Shown: one piece after another, positions 53,206 to 62,721 of the stretch | How the letters are laid out: every line of letters starts with the position of its first letter | Numbering within the stretch: the stretch's first letter is position 1 | Source: Novosphingobium barchaimii LL02 | Lineage (GTDB): Bacteria > Pseudomonadota > Alphaproteobacteria > Sphingomonadales > Sphingomonadaceae | Assembly (NCBI RefSeq): GCF_001046635.1 | Contig: NZ_KQ130453.1 | Span: 501,001-565,000 of the forward strand | Reading direction: 5' to 3' | DNA: 64,000 bases | Translations under genes and position numbers: made by a program | The notes under the pieces: generated by a model | What the model was told of the DNA's origin: nothing | Database searches by the model: none | The model's input: only the letters and a program-made list of their open reading frames with translations

Positions 53206-54918
53206 ATGCCAGACACCCGCGACACGCAGCTTTTGGCCGCCTTGCGCGGCGCGGTCGGCAAGCGCCATGTGCTTACCGCAAGCCGGGCCACGGCGCGGTT
53301 CCGCAAGGGCTATCGCACCGGCGACGGCCCGGCCATCGCGGTGGTGCGCCCCGGCAGTCTGGTGGAGCTGTGGCGCACGGCCAGCGCCTGCGTGGCGGCA
53401 GATGTCTCGATCATCATGCAGGCCTCGAACACGGGCCTGACCGGCGGGTCGACGCCTGACGGCGCGGACTATCCCGGCGGGCTGGTCATCATCAGCACAA
53501 CGCGGCTCGGCGGTCTCGCGGTCATCCGCGAGGGCGCGCAGGTATTGTGTCAGCCGGGAACCACGCTGCACCGGCTGGAGCAGGCCTTACGTCCCTATGG
53601 CCGCGAGCCGCATTCGGTGATCGGATCATCCTGCCTTGGCGCGTCCGTGGTGGGCGGTGTGTGCAACAATTCGGGCGGTTCACTGATCCGGCGCGGGCCT
53701 GCCTATACGCAGCTTGCCCTGTTTGGCGAGGTTTTGCCGGATGGAACCCTGCGCCTCGTCAACCACCTCGGCATCGCGCTGGGCGATGAGCCGGAGACAA
53801 TCCTTTCACGGATCGACAAGAGTGCTTTCACCGAGGATGACATCGACCCGGCGAAGGACAAATGGGCCCACGACCATAGCTATGCCGACCATGTGCGAGA
53901 CATTGAAAGCGAAGTGCCCGCCCGTTTCAACGCCGATCCGCGCTGCCTGTTCGAAGCTGCGGGAAGCGCCGGCAAGCTGATCGTCTTCGCCGTCCGCCTC
54001 GATACCTTCGCGCGCGAGGATGAGACCACCACCTTCTACATCGGCACCGCCGAGCCCGCTCGCCTGACAGAACTGCGCCGCACGATGCTGCGCGATTTCG
54101 ATACGCTGCCGATCGCGGGCGAGTACATGCACCGCACCGCCTTCGACGTGGCCGACCGCTATGGGCGGGACATGTTCTTCGCCATCGAGCGCCTCGGCAC
54201 CGATCGTTTGCCGGCGCTGTTCGCCGCCAAGGCGCGGGTGGATGCAGCCATAGGTGGAGGCCTCAGCGACAGGTTGATGCAATGGTCCAGCCGCTTCATA
54301 CCGGACCATCTTCCCGAAATGATGCGCCTGTACCGGGACCGTTTCGCGCATCACCTGATCCTCAAGGTCCCGCGCGGACAAGTGGAGGCCGCGCGCGAAC
54401 TGCTGGCGCGCCTGTTCCCCGGCGGCAGCGAGGGCGACCACTTCGAATGCACCGCGAAAGAAGCCGCAAAGGCGTTCCTTCACCGCTTTGTCGCGGCGGG
54501 CGCCGCCGTGCGCTACCGCGCCGTCCATGCGGACGAGGTGGCGGATATCGTCGCGCTTGACATCGCCCTGCCGCGCAATACCCGCGAATGGGTGGAACAG
54601 CTTCCCGCCGCCCTAGAAGCGCAGACGATCCATGCGCTCTATTACGGGCACTTCTTCTGCCAGGTGTTCCATCAGGACTACATCGTGAAAAAGGGCACTG
54701 ATCCACTGGCCTTCGAACATGCGCTGTGGGCGCTGCTCGACGAACGCGGCGCCCAGTATCCGGCGGAGCACAACGTCGGCCACCTCTACGTCGCGCGGCC
54801 GAGCCTTCAGGAATTCTACCGCAGCATCGATCCGCACAACCAGCTCAACCCGGGTATCGGGCACACGCCGCGAGGGCGCGACTGGACCGATAACGCCGCA
54901 ACCGGAGACCACCCATGA
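53206..54918 (+). CDS. dld: D-lactate dehydrogenase, quinone-dependent
   Basis: A 570-residue FAD-linked dehydrogenase, matching E. coli Dld (571). The PCMH-type FAD domain includes IMQASNTGLTGGSTPDG and GSSCLGASVVGGVCNNSGG, and the membrane-associated C-terminal part has AEHNVGHLY near the end. It oxidises D-lactate to pyruvate and passes electrons to quinone. Its place between GH84 and kinase genes fits a specific job here: using the D-lactate released by MurQ. It overlaps the next gene by four bases. Confidence 0.92.
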   Translation: MPDTRDTQLLAALRGAVGKRHVLTASRATARFRKGYRTGDGPAIAVVRPGSLVELWRTASACVAADVSIIMQASNTGLTGGSTPDGADYPGGLVIISTTRLGGLAVIREGAQVLCQPGTTLHRLEQALRPYGREPHSVIGSSCLGASVVGGVCNNSGGSLIRRGPAYTQLALFGEVLPDGTLRLVNHLGIALGDEPETILSRIDKSAFTEDDIDPAKDKWAHDHSYADHVRDIESEVPARFNADPRCLFEAAGSAGKLIVFAVRLDTFAREDETTTFYIGTAEPARLTELRRTMLRDFDTLPIAGEYMHRTAFDVADRYGRDMFFAIERLGTDRLPALFAAKARVDAAIGGGLSDRLMQWSSRFIPDHLPEMMRLYRDRFAHHLILKVPRGQVEAARELLARLFPGGSEGDHFECTAKEAAKAFLHRFVAAGAAVRYRAVHADEVADIVALDIALPRNTREWVEQLPAALEAQTIHALYYGHFFCQVFHQDYIVKKGTDPLAFEHALWALLDERGAQYPAEHNVGHLYVARPSLQEFYRSIDPHNQLNPGIGHTPRGRDWTDNAATGDHP

Positions 54919-55778
54919 CCTATTTCCTTGGCATCGATGCAGGCGGCAGCAATTGCCGCGCCCGGTTGGTCGACGCGGCCGGGGCGGTCATCGGCCACGG
55001 CAAATCCGGCACCGCCAACGCCCGCATCGGCATGGACGCGCTGTACGAGACGCTGCTGGACACCGTCGACCAGGCCGTCGCCGAAGCTGGCCTGAGCACC
55101 GCCCAGCGCGCCACCATCCATGCCGGCATGGGCATCGCCGGAATGACCCGCCCCGGCGTGCGTGAGGCTTTGGCCGAGCTGGACTTCGGATTTGCCTCCA
55201 CCGCCTATTCCACCGATGCACTGATCGCCAACCTGGGCGCGCACGGCGGACAGGACGGCGCGATCCTCATCATCGGCACGGGCAGCGCCGCGCAGGTCCG
55301 CCTGAACGGAGATGACTTCACCATCGGCGGCTACGGCTTCCCGATCTCTGACGAGGGCAGCGGCGCCGCGCTGGGCCTTTCGGCGATGCGTCACGCCCTG
55401 CGCGCGCTGGATGGGCGGACCCGCAAGACCCCGCTCAGCGCGGCGGTGACCGAGCGTTTCGAACATGATACCGCGCAGGCCATCGCCTGGATGGATCAGG
55501 CCACCCCGCGCGATTACGGCACGTTCGCGCCGCTGGTCATGGACTATGCCGAAGCCGACGACGCCATCGCCCGTTCCATAGTCGAACACGCGGCGGGGCA
55601 CATCGAGCGCTTCATCGAGACGATCTTCGAGCGCGGCGCCACCCGTTGCACGCTGGTTGGAGGGCTTGCCCCGCGCATCAGCCCCTGGCTGCGCTGGCGC
55701 ACGGTAGAGCGTCTGAGCGAACCGCTGGGCGATTCGCTGGACGGCGCACTGCGACTGGCAGGCTTTTCGCCCGCCTGA
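54915..55778 (+). CDS. BadF/BadG-type N-acetylglucosamine (or N-acetylmuramic acid) kinase
   Basis: A 287-residue ASKHA kinase. The phosphate-1 loop is LGIDAGGSNCRARLVD, and IIGTGSAAQVRL and GYGFPISDEGSGAALG match the BadF/NagK-like family. It would phosphorylate free GlcNAc, and possibly MurNAc as shown for related MurK enzymes, so that both can enter the NagA and MurQ steps. Last gene of the rightward operon. Start ATG overlaps the dld stop. Confidence 0.87.
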   Translation: MTYFLGIDAGGSNCRARLVDAAGAVIGHGKSGTANARIGMDALYETLLDTVDQAVAEAGLSTAQRATIHAGMGIAGMTRPGVREALAELDFGFASTAYSTDALIANLGAHGGQDGAILIIGTGSAAQVRLNGDDFTIGGYGFPISDEGSGAALGLSAMRHALRALDGRTRKTPLSAAVTERFEHDTAQAIAWMDQATPRDYGTFAPLVMDYAEADDAIARSIVEHAAGHIERFIETIFERGATRCTLVGGLAPRISPWLRWRTVERLSEPLGDSLDGALRLAGFSPA

Positions 55779-55802
55779 TGCGGCGCGGCGGTTGCGGCCT
55801 GA

Positions 55803-57434
55803 TCAGTTCTCGGTAGCCAGTTCGGGATACTTGTCGAGGATGGCGCTGGCCACGCCGTTGGTCCATCCGAAGCCGTCCTGGACCGGATATTCCCCGCCGC
55901 CGCCGGGCGTGCGGGTTTCGATGTTGTACTTCTCCAGCATCTTGCCGGTTTCGCCGTAAGCGCTGCGGACCGTACCGATCCAGCGCCGGGCGATATCGCG
56001 GGCCAGATCGTCGTGGCCGGTTTTCGAAAGCCCCTCTATCGCCACCCATTGCAAAGGTGCCCAGCCATTGGGTTCGTCCCACTGCTGGCCGGTGGAAAGG
56101 ACGGTCGTGCGCAGGCCGCCTTCGGCCAGAAGCACGCGCTGCGTGGTGGCCGCAACCGCCCTTGCCTGCGCGGGTGAAGCAAGGCCGACGAACAGCGGCT
56201 GCAAGGTGGCGGCGCTGGTCACTGCCGTGGGCCTGCGCGCGGCCATGTCCCAGTCGGCAAAGCGCGATTGGCCGGGCTGCCACAGATAGCGGTCGATCGC
56301 CTTCTTTCGCTTCACGGACAGCGCGTCGAACTGGCGGGCGCAGGGCTCGTCGCCCGCTTTCGCACACCGCTCGGAAATCCCGCGCTCCATCGCCCACATC
56401 AGGCTGTTGAGGTCGATCGGTACGATGTCAGTGGTGTGTATTGTCGCCAGCGAGCCGGGTTTGGCCAGCCAGCGAGATGAGAAGTCCCAGCCGCTTTCGG
56501 CGCCTGCGCGCAGGTCCCGGTATACATCCGCAGCGAGGCGGGGTGCCGCCTCGGCCGCCGTCGCCACATCTTCGGCCCAGGATTCATCGCGCGGGGTGTC
56601 GCGGTCGTCGTAATAGCGATTGAGCAGGCTGCCGTCGGGCATCTTCACGACGCGCAGGCACGCTGCTTTTCCCTTCACGCATCCGGCGCCTTTCATCCAG
56701 TACTCGTGCTCGGCGCGCAGGGCGGCCAGCCGGCGCGCGGCGACGATCGGATCGGTATTCTGTGACAGGTCCAGCATCAGCGCATAATACGGCGGCTGCG
56801 AGCGGCCGAGGTAATAAGTGCGCGTACCGTTGGGAATGTGGCCGACCCGTTCGATCAGGCCGGTGAAGTTCTCGAGCATCGATTCCACAAGGGGCTGCTG
56901 GCCGTCGAGGCGCAGGCCCAGCATCGTGAAGTAGCTGTCCCAGTAATAGATTTCCTGGAACCGTCCGCCCGGCACCACATAGGGCGCTGTCAACGCCAGG
57001 GCGGAGCTGCCCGCCGGCACCGCTTCAGGCTGGCGGACCAGTTGCGGCCACAGCTTTCGGATATGATCGCGAAGGCCGCCGCGGTCGTTCTGCCCGCGCA
57101 CGGTAAAGTTGGCGAGAACGAAGGTCTTCAGCGCCTCGCCGGAAGGTCTGTGGGCCAGATAGTCTGCCATGATCGCATCGGGATCGCGCCGGGGAACGGC
57201 ATCGGCGAAGGTTTTGCCATCGGCAAAGACACGCCCACTCTGCACCGCTTCGAAGAGCGCGCCGTAGCGCAAGGCAGGACTATCCTTTGGTTCGACCGGG
57301 GAACCGGGCAGGGTGTCCACGCGGGGACGGTCTTCGGCCGGAATCGGCGCGGCGGATCGGGATGCGGCGGATTGGGCCAGGGCAGGTCCGCCACTGGTGA
57401 ACAGTAGTGCGGCGATCAGCCAGGTCGATTTCAT
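55803..57434 (-). CDS. treA: Periplasmic trehalase TreA (GH37)
   Basis: A 543-residue exported trehalase. The signal peptide is MKSTWLIAALLFTSGGPALA. Both GH37 signatures are present: PGGRFQEIYYWDSYF (about 170-184) and QQWDEPNGWAPLQ (about 450-462), and GGGGEYPVQDGFGWTNGV near the end. It splits trehalose into glucose in the periplasm. ATG 57434 is chosen because it starts the signal peptide; the open frame to 58103 overlaps the PPK2 gene and is rejected. Convergent with the kinase gene. Confidence 0.93.
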   Translation of the reverse strand: MKSTWLIAALLFTSGGPALAQSAASRSAAPIPAEDRPRVDTLPGSPVEPKDSPALRYGALFEAVQSGRVFADGKTFADAVPRRDPDAIMADYLAHRPSGEALKTFVLANFTVRGQNDRGGLRDHIRKLWPQLVRQPEAVPAGSSALALTAPYVVPGGRFQEIYYWDSYFTMLGLRLDGQQPLVESMLENFTGLIERVGHIPNGTRTYYLGRSQPPYYALMLDLSQNTDPIVAARRLAALRAEHEYWMKGAGCVKGKAACLRVVKMPDGSLLNRYYDDRDTPRDESWAEDVATAAEAAPRLAADVYRDLRAGAESGWDFSSRWLAKPGSLATIHTTDIVPIDLNSLMWAMERGISERCAKAGDEPCARQFDALSVKRKKAIDRYLWQPGQSRFADWDMAARRPTAVTSAATLQPLFVGLASPAQARAVAATTQRVLLAEGGLRTTVLSTGQQWDEPNGWAPLQWVAIEGLSKTGHDDLARDIARRWIGTVRSAYGETGKMLEKYNIETRTPGGGGEYPVQDGFGWTNGVASAILDKYPELATEN

Positions 57435-57710
57435 TGCCTTCCCCCAGTTTCGCGAGGCGGCTCGGCCCTGCGCATGACGGTCTCCCCTATCGGAAGTCGT
57501 CACGCGCGCACTGGTTGCCAGACAGTTTAGTATTTCCAGTGCGAACGGGGCGCGCAGCAGGTTGCCCCGGGCACGACCGGAGCGGCGTTCGTTCCATAAA
57601 CGGCTGCGGCCGCTGTTCCCGCAGGGGACGGGCAGCCTGTGAGGGCCCGTAACCCGGCTGTCATGCAAGTGCGGCAGAAACGATATGTCACGAACACGAG
57701 GATTCCAGCG

Positions 57711-58625
57711 ATGAACCCGCCCCATGGTTTCGAAATGGACCGCATCAAGGCGGAAATCGCCGACAGCTTCGACGAGGAGCTGGAAATGGAGATCGACGAG
57801 AGCCGTCTGGAATCGCTTCTGGACGAGATGTCCGAACATCCCGAGCAGGCACAGCTCGACCGCCGTATCTATTTTCGTGAACTTTTCCGCCTCCAGCACG
57901 AACTGGTGCGCCTGCAGGAATGGGTTCAGTACAAGGGCCTGAAAGTGGTGGTCCTTTTCGAGGGCCGCGATTCTGCTGGCAAGGGCGGCGCTATCAAGCG
58001 CATCACCCAGCGGCTCAATCCGCGCGTGTGCCGGGTCGCGGCGCTGCCTGCTCCCAGCGAGCGCGAGCGCACCCAGTGGTACTTTCAGCGTTACGTCGCC
58101 CACTTGCCCGCAGCAGGAGAAATCGTGCTGTTCGACCGCAGTTGGTACAACCGCGCGGGTGTGGAGCGGGTGATGGGCTTTTGCGACGAGGGCGACGTGG
58201 AGGAATTCTTCCGCTCGGTCCCCGAATTTGAACGGATGCTTGTACGTTCGGGAATCGTCCTGCTTAAATACTGGTTCTCAATCACCGACGACGAGCAGCA
58301 GTTCCGCTTCAACATGCGCATCCATGATCCGCTCAAGCAGTGGAAGCTCTCTCCGATGGACGTGGAATCGCGCCGCCGGTGGGAGGACTATACCCGCGCC
58401 AAGGAAGCGATGCTGGAGCATACGCATATTCCCGAGGCGCCGTGGTGGGTGGTCGAAGCGGTGGACAAAAAGCGCGCTCGGCTGAACTGCATCGCGCACC
58501 TGCTGGAACAGATCCCATATGAAGACGTGCCCCGCGCGCCGGTGGTGCTGCCCGACCGCGTGCGCAACAGCGATTATATCCGCCAGCCGGTGCCGGAAGA
58601 ACTCTACGTACCTGACGCCTTCTGA
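57711..58625 (+). CDS. ppk2: Polyphosphate kinase 2 (PPK2)
   Basis: A 304-residue class I-like PPK2. The Walker A motif is FEGRDSAGKGGAIKRI, Walker B and the lid are VLFDRSWYNRAGVERVMGF, and WFSITDDEQQFRFNMR follows. These enzymes phosphorylate nucleoside diphosphates with polyphosphate. GAGGA lies eight bases before the ATG at 57711. The N-terminus carries an acidic extension (residues 10-40) commonly seen in proteobacterial PPK2. Monocistronic, ending at a hairpin. Confidence 0.92.
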   Translation: MNPPHGFEMDRIKAEIADSFDEELEMEIDESRLESLLDEMSEHPEQAQLDRRIYFRELFRLQHELVRLQEWVQYKGLKVVVLFEGRDSAGKGGAIKRITQRLNPRVCRVAALPAPSERERTQWYFQRYVAHLPAAGEIVLFDRSWYNRAGVERVMGFCDEGDVEEFFRSVPEFERMLVRSGIVLLKYWFSITDDEQQFRFNMRIHDPLKQWKLSPMDVESRRRWEDYTRAKEAMLEHTHIPEAPWWVVEAVDKKRARLNCIAHLLEQIPYEDVPRAPVVLPDRVRNSDYIRQPVPEELYVPDAF

Positions 58626-58634
58626 ACTCCATCC

Positions 58635-58662
58635 GCCCCTGATCCCAGGCATGGTCAGGGGC
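58635..58662. terminator. Hairpin between convergent ppk2 and GT2 genes
   Basis: GCCCCTGA (58635-58642) pairs with TCAGGGGC (58655-58662), extended inside by CC-GG across a bulged T. No long T run. Confidence 0.6.
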
Positions 58663-58730
58663 AGTTCGGTCTTAGATGGCTGGCGACGGCGCGGGCGACG
58701 ATTGTGCGCTAAAGTCGCTTCGGAAACGCG

Positions 58731-59678
58731 CTATTTATACTCGATGAGCACCATCTTGCGCGCGCGCAGGCTGGTCCACCAGAACCCGAGCTGCCCTACG
58801 CAATGGGGCACTTTACCCAACACGATATGCGTTGCATAGATCGCCCCGGAGCGGCGATAGACCCGCCACCACAGCGCTGGCCACAAAAGCCAGAACGGCG
58901 GAAGCGCCCAGAGCAGGTTGCTCACCACATGCTTGAGCAGCTTGGGGTCTTCGGCTCCGCGGCGGTGCCAGGCCTCGGCCCCGGCATAGCCACTGCGCCG
59001 GTTCCTTTGCCACCATTGCCACCATGTGGTCATAGCGACGTCATGCAGCGTCATCTCGTCGGGCAGGCGGACGATCTTCCAGCCACAGCGCCGCATCCGG
59101 TGGCACAGGTCATCATCCTCTGCCGCGATCAGCCCTGCGTCATAGCCGTCTACCTCCAGCATCGCCTCGACCCTGACAAGCGCATCACCGCCGCAGCTGT
59201 CGACAGGCCCTGCGAGGCCATCCCACTCGATGTCGCAGACGTGGTTGAAGACGGTGCGATCGGGATAGCGTTCACGTCGGCGGCCGAAGACAACGGCGGT
59301 GCGCGCGTCCTTTGCGATCCCTGCCAGGCCAGCGTCGATCCAGCCGATATCCAGTTCGCAGTCGCCGTCGATGAACTGCACGAACTGCGTGTCCGGCCAC
59401 AGCGCTTTTAGCCGCGCGAAGCCGGTATTGCGACCACGCGCGGCCGTGAAGGGCTGAGAGGAATCGAGTTCGATAACCTCGACCCCCAGGGTGCGTCCCA
59501 TGGCGGCACTGTCGTCCTTCGAACCGGAGTCCACATAAACCACTCGCTCGCAAGCGCGCTTCGCCGATAGCAGGCAGGGCGGGAGCCTGTCCCCTTCGTT
59601 GCGCCCGATCACCACGACGCCGACGGCGGCGCCCCTTGGGGCACCGCCGTCGGCAGCCTGATATTGCATACTCGACAT
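58731..59678 (-). CDS. GT2 family glycosyltransferase with C-terminal membrane segment
   Basis: A 315-residue GT-A glycosyltransferase. The donor domain starts VGVVVIGRNEGDRLP, includes VVYVDSGSKDDS and the metal motif FIDGDCELD, then CGGDALVRVEAM and AAEDDDLCHRMR with acceptor and catalytic acidic residues. One or two hydrophobic helices (about 265-290) near the C-terminus should anchor it to the membrane. The start is uncertain among ATG codons at 59678 and 59669. It lies 65 bases after a 2OG oxygenase on the same strand. Sugar and acceptor are unknown. Confidence 0.82.
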   Translation of the reverse strand: MSSMQYQAADGGAPRGAAVGVVVIGRNEGDRLPPCLLSAKRACERVVYVDSGSKDDSAAMGRTLGVEVIELDSSQPFTAARGRNTGFARLKALWPDTQFVQFIDGDCELDIGWIDAGLAGIAKDARTAVVFGRRRERYPDRTVFNHVCDIEWDGLAGPVDSCGGDALVRVEAMLEVDGYDAGLIAAEDDDLCHRMRRCGWKIVRLPDEMTLHDVAMTTWWQWWQRNRRSGYAGAEAWHRRGAEDPKLLKHVVSNLLWALPPFWLLWPALWWRVYRRSGAIYATHIVLGKVPHCVGQLGFWWTSLRARKMVLIEYK

Positions 59679-59743
59679 CGCGCACTCATCCTGTTTTGCA
59701 AGCAAGTATGCGCCGCCCTCTGCGATGAAGGAGGCGGGACGGT

Positions 59744-60709
59744 TCAGATCGGAGCGGGAGGGATCAGTTTCAGCAACGTCGGCAAAGCCTCCTGCCAAAG
59801 CGCGCTTGCCCGCTGGCGCAGGGACAGGCCGCTCGCCAGCGCGGCGATTTCGCGCCGGCTCAGGCCCGATCGCTCGCAGAAATAGGGGTGCCGCGTGAGG
59901 TGCGCGAAATAGCCGTAGAACAGCGCAGCGCGGTCCTTGTCGTAAGTCGGCGCGCCTCGATGAAAGAAACGCGCGGTGTCAGCGAACACCACCGTTCCGA
60001 CCGGCCCGGTGCAGCTGACGATGCCTTGCGCATAATCAGCGCCCAAACGCTGGATCAGAACTTCCTCGGTGCCAAACTCGAAATCGTAACGATCATCCAC
60101 ACCTTGCGATTTGTCGACCCGGCTGATCAGTTCGAACGGACCGCCGCGGTCGGTTACGTCAGTGCAGTAGACCGCGAGCTTGATCATCTTGCGATCTTCG
60201 CGGTCGCGATGCCACTTGCGCGGGCCAAGCTCGGTTCCGTCAGCCACCGTGTAAATGAGCGCCATGCCATCGTAGGCAGCCGGCAAGCCGATATAGGCCT
60301 CGGCGATGTTCAGAAGCCGCTCGTCGAGCCCCCAGTGGAATATCTCCGGATTTTCGAGCGTTGCGGATGTCGGAGCGCAGATAAATTCGCGCCCGGCGCT
60401 GGCCTCTCGCCGAGCGCTTTCAGTGTATTCGCTCGCGACTTTTTGCGCCGCCCGAAGCATTGCTTCCGAGCCTTTCAGGCCCAATGCCTCAAGTGAGGTC
60501 ACGAATATCCCGTCACGCTCCAGCCCCTCCACTATCTCCCGGTCGATCCCGTCCAGTTTTGGCAGCGAAGGCCGATAGGCTTCCAGCGCGTCGTGATAAC
60601 GCCGCCAGAGCCGCTTGCGGATCACCGGCGTGTTGGAGATGTTGAAGGCCAGCTTCGCAGGCCTGTCTCCGAGGCGGCTCAGGATTTTCTGGGCAAGGGA
60701 CTTCGACAT
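59744..60709 (-). CDS. Phytanoyl-CoA dioxygenase-like 2-oxoglutarate/Fe(II) oxygenase
   Basis: A 321-residue protein with the jelly-roll iron site in WHRDRED (His-x-Asp) and ARFFHRGAP (distal His), as in the PhyH family. An Arg near the end of the core would bind 2-oxoglutarate. It should hydroxylate an unidentified substrate; lipids, amino acids and glycan units are all known in the family. Adjacent genes encode a glycosyltransferase and, divergently, a nucleotide-sugar-epimerase-like protein, so a glycan or lipid substrate is plausible. Confidence 0.78.
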   Translation of the reverse strand: MSKSLAQKILSRLGDRPAKLAFNISNTPVIRKRLWRRYHDALEAYRPSLPKLDGIDREIVEGLERDGIFVTSLEALGLKGSEAMLRAAQKVASEYTESARREASAGREFICAPTSATLENPEIFHWGLDERLLNIAEAYIGLPAAYDGMALIYTVADGTELGPRKWHRDREDRKMIKLAVYCTDVTDRGGPFELISRVDKSQGVDDRYDFEFGTEEVLIQRLGADYAQGIVSCTGPVGTVVFADTARFFHRGAPTYDKDRAALFYGYFAHLTRHPYFCERSGLSRREIAALASGLSLRQRASALWQEALPTLLKLIPPAPI

Positions 60710-60938
60710 TCCGAATCCTTCGATACGATGAACCTTGACGAAGCCACGGCGTAATCCGGCATTCGGCCAGCGGCCCGGCGCACATGTGATACGCTACAGC
60801 AACACAAACAACCCGGTATTTACGGTCCTGAGTTCTCCCAATTCCGTAGCTAGATCATAGAGCTATTCTCACCCGACCGGTGCCGCTGGCTGGCGCGTGC
60901 CCCATGCGGATTCGCAACTCAGGAGCGCACACTTCATC

Positions 60939-61979
60939 ATGCCATTGTCACTGGTTCAGAAAAGCCGCGAGGCCCAGCAGACGCCGCGTGTTCTTGTGAT
61001 CGGCGGAAGCGGCTTCGTCGGTCGCCATCTGGTCACCCGGCTGGCTGGATCCGGAAGGCACTTGCGCGTGCTGACCCGCGATCCGCAAGCTGTAGAGGCT
61101 GCTCTGGCTTCCGACCTGGTCGAGCTTGTGGCGGGTAGCTACCGCGATCCTGCGGCGCTGGATGCGGCGATGGGCGGTGTCGATGCGGTCTACCACCTCG
61201 CGAAGGGGGAGGGGCGCAACTGGCAGGAGTATCTCGACAACGATGTGGAGCCTACGCGCCGGGTTGCGGAAGCGGCGCTGCGCCGGGGTGTGCGCCGGTT
61301 CATTTATGTGGGATCGATCGATTCCTACGCATCGGGTAACGCAGCTGACCGCATCGATGGTTCGACGGCGCTCGATCCGCGCATCGATAGGCGCAATCAT
61401 TACGCCCGGTCGAAGGCGATCTGCGAAGACATGCTGTTGACGATGGCGCGGGAGCGGGGGCTGCCGCTTGTGATCCTGCGCCTCGGTATCGTGATCGGTG
61501 CGGGCAGTTCCCCGATCCATTACGGCATCGGCCGCTTCAAGACCTGGAACCGGCTGACCTATTGGGGGGATGGCAGGCACAAACTTCCCTTCGTTCTTGT
61601 CGAGGATGCCGCCGAAGCGCTTGTCCGCGCGCTCGACGCACCTGCCATCGAGGCGCGCAGCTTCCTGATCGCCGATGCGCCGCTTCTTTCGGCAAGGGAC
61701 TATGTCGCGGCGATGCAGGCGCGTTCGGGGGCCAAAGTGCACGCAGCGCCGCGCCCTATCTGGCGATACTGGCTGGAAGACCTGATGCGCGGACTGGTCA
61801 AGACCGCGATCCGTCATCCCAATCGCCATCTCTCCAGTCTTCACGACTGGCGATGCCGATCCCATAGCGCCACGTATGATGCAGAGCAGAGCATCACCGC
61901 TTTGGGCTGGCGTCCGACAGGTACCCGTCAGGCCCTGATCGAACGCGGCATCTACCCTGCGGTCGAGGCCATGAAGTGA
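60939..61979 (+). CDS. NAD-dependent epimerase/dehydratase family protein
   Basis: A 346-residue extended SDR. The Rossmann motif is VLVIGGSGFVGRHLV, the catalytic Tyr-x3-Lys is HYARSKAICED with FIYVGSIDSYASG supplying the Ser. The C-terminal part binds the substrate. It may act on a nucleotide sugar, sterol or flavonoid-like substrate. The AGGAG at 60921 is rather far from ATG 60939, so the start is uncertain. Divergent from the 2OG oxygenase. Confidence 0.8.
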   Translation: MPLSLVQKSREAQQTPRVLVIGGSGFVGRHLVTRLAGSGRHLRVLTRDPQAVEAALASDLVELVAGSYRDPAALDAAMGGVDAVYHLAKGEGRNWQEYLDNDVEPTRRVAEAALRRGVRRFIYVGSIDSYASGNAADRIDGSTALDPRIDRRNHYARSKAICEDMLLTMARERGLPLVILRLGIVIGAGSSPIHYGIGRFKTWNRLTYWGDGRHKLPFVLVEDAAEALVRALDAPAIEARSFLIADAPLLSARDYVAAMQARSGAKVHAAPRPIWRYWLEDLMRGLVKTAIRHPNRHLSSLHDWRCRSHSATYDAEQSITALGWRPTGTRQALIERGIYPAVEAMK

Positions 61980-62010
61980 CACTGGCCTGATCCGATGCAG
62001 GTCTCCCTGT

Positions 62011-62721
62011 TCAGGCAGGGATTTCCTTGCCCTCGAAATCGAACAGCTTGCCGCTGTCGGGCAGGTTCAGTCCTTCGATCACGTCGAGCAATTGCAGCGC
62101 GGCCCTTTCGGCATCGAAGAGTTTTCCGGGCTGGACATTGCCCTGAAACGGAAGGGACAGGGCGGTGTCCACCGTGCCGGGGTGCAGCGCCACGACGATC
62201 GCGCGGGCGTTGCGGCGCCGTTCCTCGATCGCCAGGTTGCGCACCAGCATATTGAGCGCCGCCTTCGAGGCGCGGTAACCGTACCATCCGCCAAGGCGGT
62301 TGTCGGCTATCGACCCGACCCGCGCCGAAAGCGCCGCGAACACAGGCTTTCCGACTTTGGGCAGGAGCGGCAGAAAATGTTTGGCCACCAGTGCAGGACC
62401 GATCGCGTTCACGGCATATACTTGCGCCAGCCACGCCGGATCAAGATCGCCCAGCGCCTTTTCGGGCCCGCGATCTGCCGTATGAAGCAGGCCAGTGGCA
62501 ACGATCACCAAAGCAGGCGGAGGCCCCTTGGCGACATGCGCGGCAGCCGCAGCGATGGTCCCTTCATCGAACAGGTCGAGATGCTGCGTTCCGCTGCGCG
62601 ACCGCGCGAAACCGTGCACTGTGCCGAAGGTGCCTTCTTCTATCAGAGCCGCCTCGAATGCTCCGCCGATCCCACCGGACGCGCCGATGACGACGGCACA
62701 GGTTTTGCCCGCCCCGCTCAT
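62011..62721 (-). CDS. Short-chain dehydrogenase/reductase, C-factor-like
   Basis: A 236-residue classical SDR. The cofactor motif is VVIGASGGIGGAFEAAL (TGxxxGIG variant) and the catalytic Tyr-x3-Lys lies in YGYRASKAALNM, with SARVGS ahead of it. It looks like the CsgA/C-factor-like group of SDR proteins with short C-termini. The ATG overlaps the yaaA stop by four bases, so both are on one transcript. Substrate unknown. Confidence 0.85.
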   Translation of the reverse strand: MSGAGKTCAVVIGASGGIGGAFEAALIEEGTFGTVHGFARSRSGTQHLDLFDEGTIAAAAAHVAKGPPPALVIVATGLLHTADRGPEKALGDLDPAWLAQVYAVNAIGPALVAKHFLPLLPKVGKPVFAALSARVGSIADNRLGGWYGYRASKAALNMLVRNLAIEERRRNARAIVVALHPGTVDTALSLPFQGNVQPGKLFDAERAALQLLDVIEGLNLPDSGKLFDFEGKEIPA

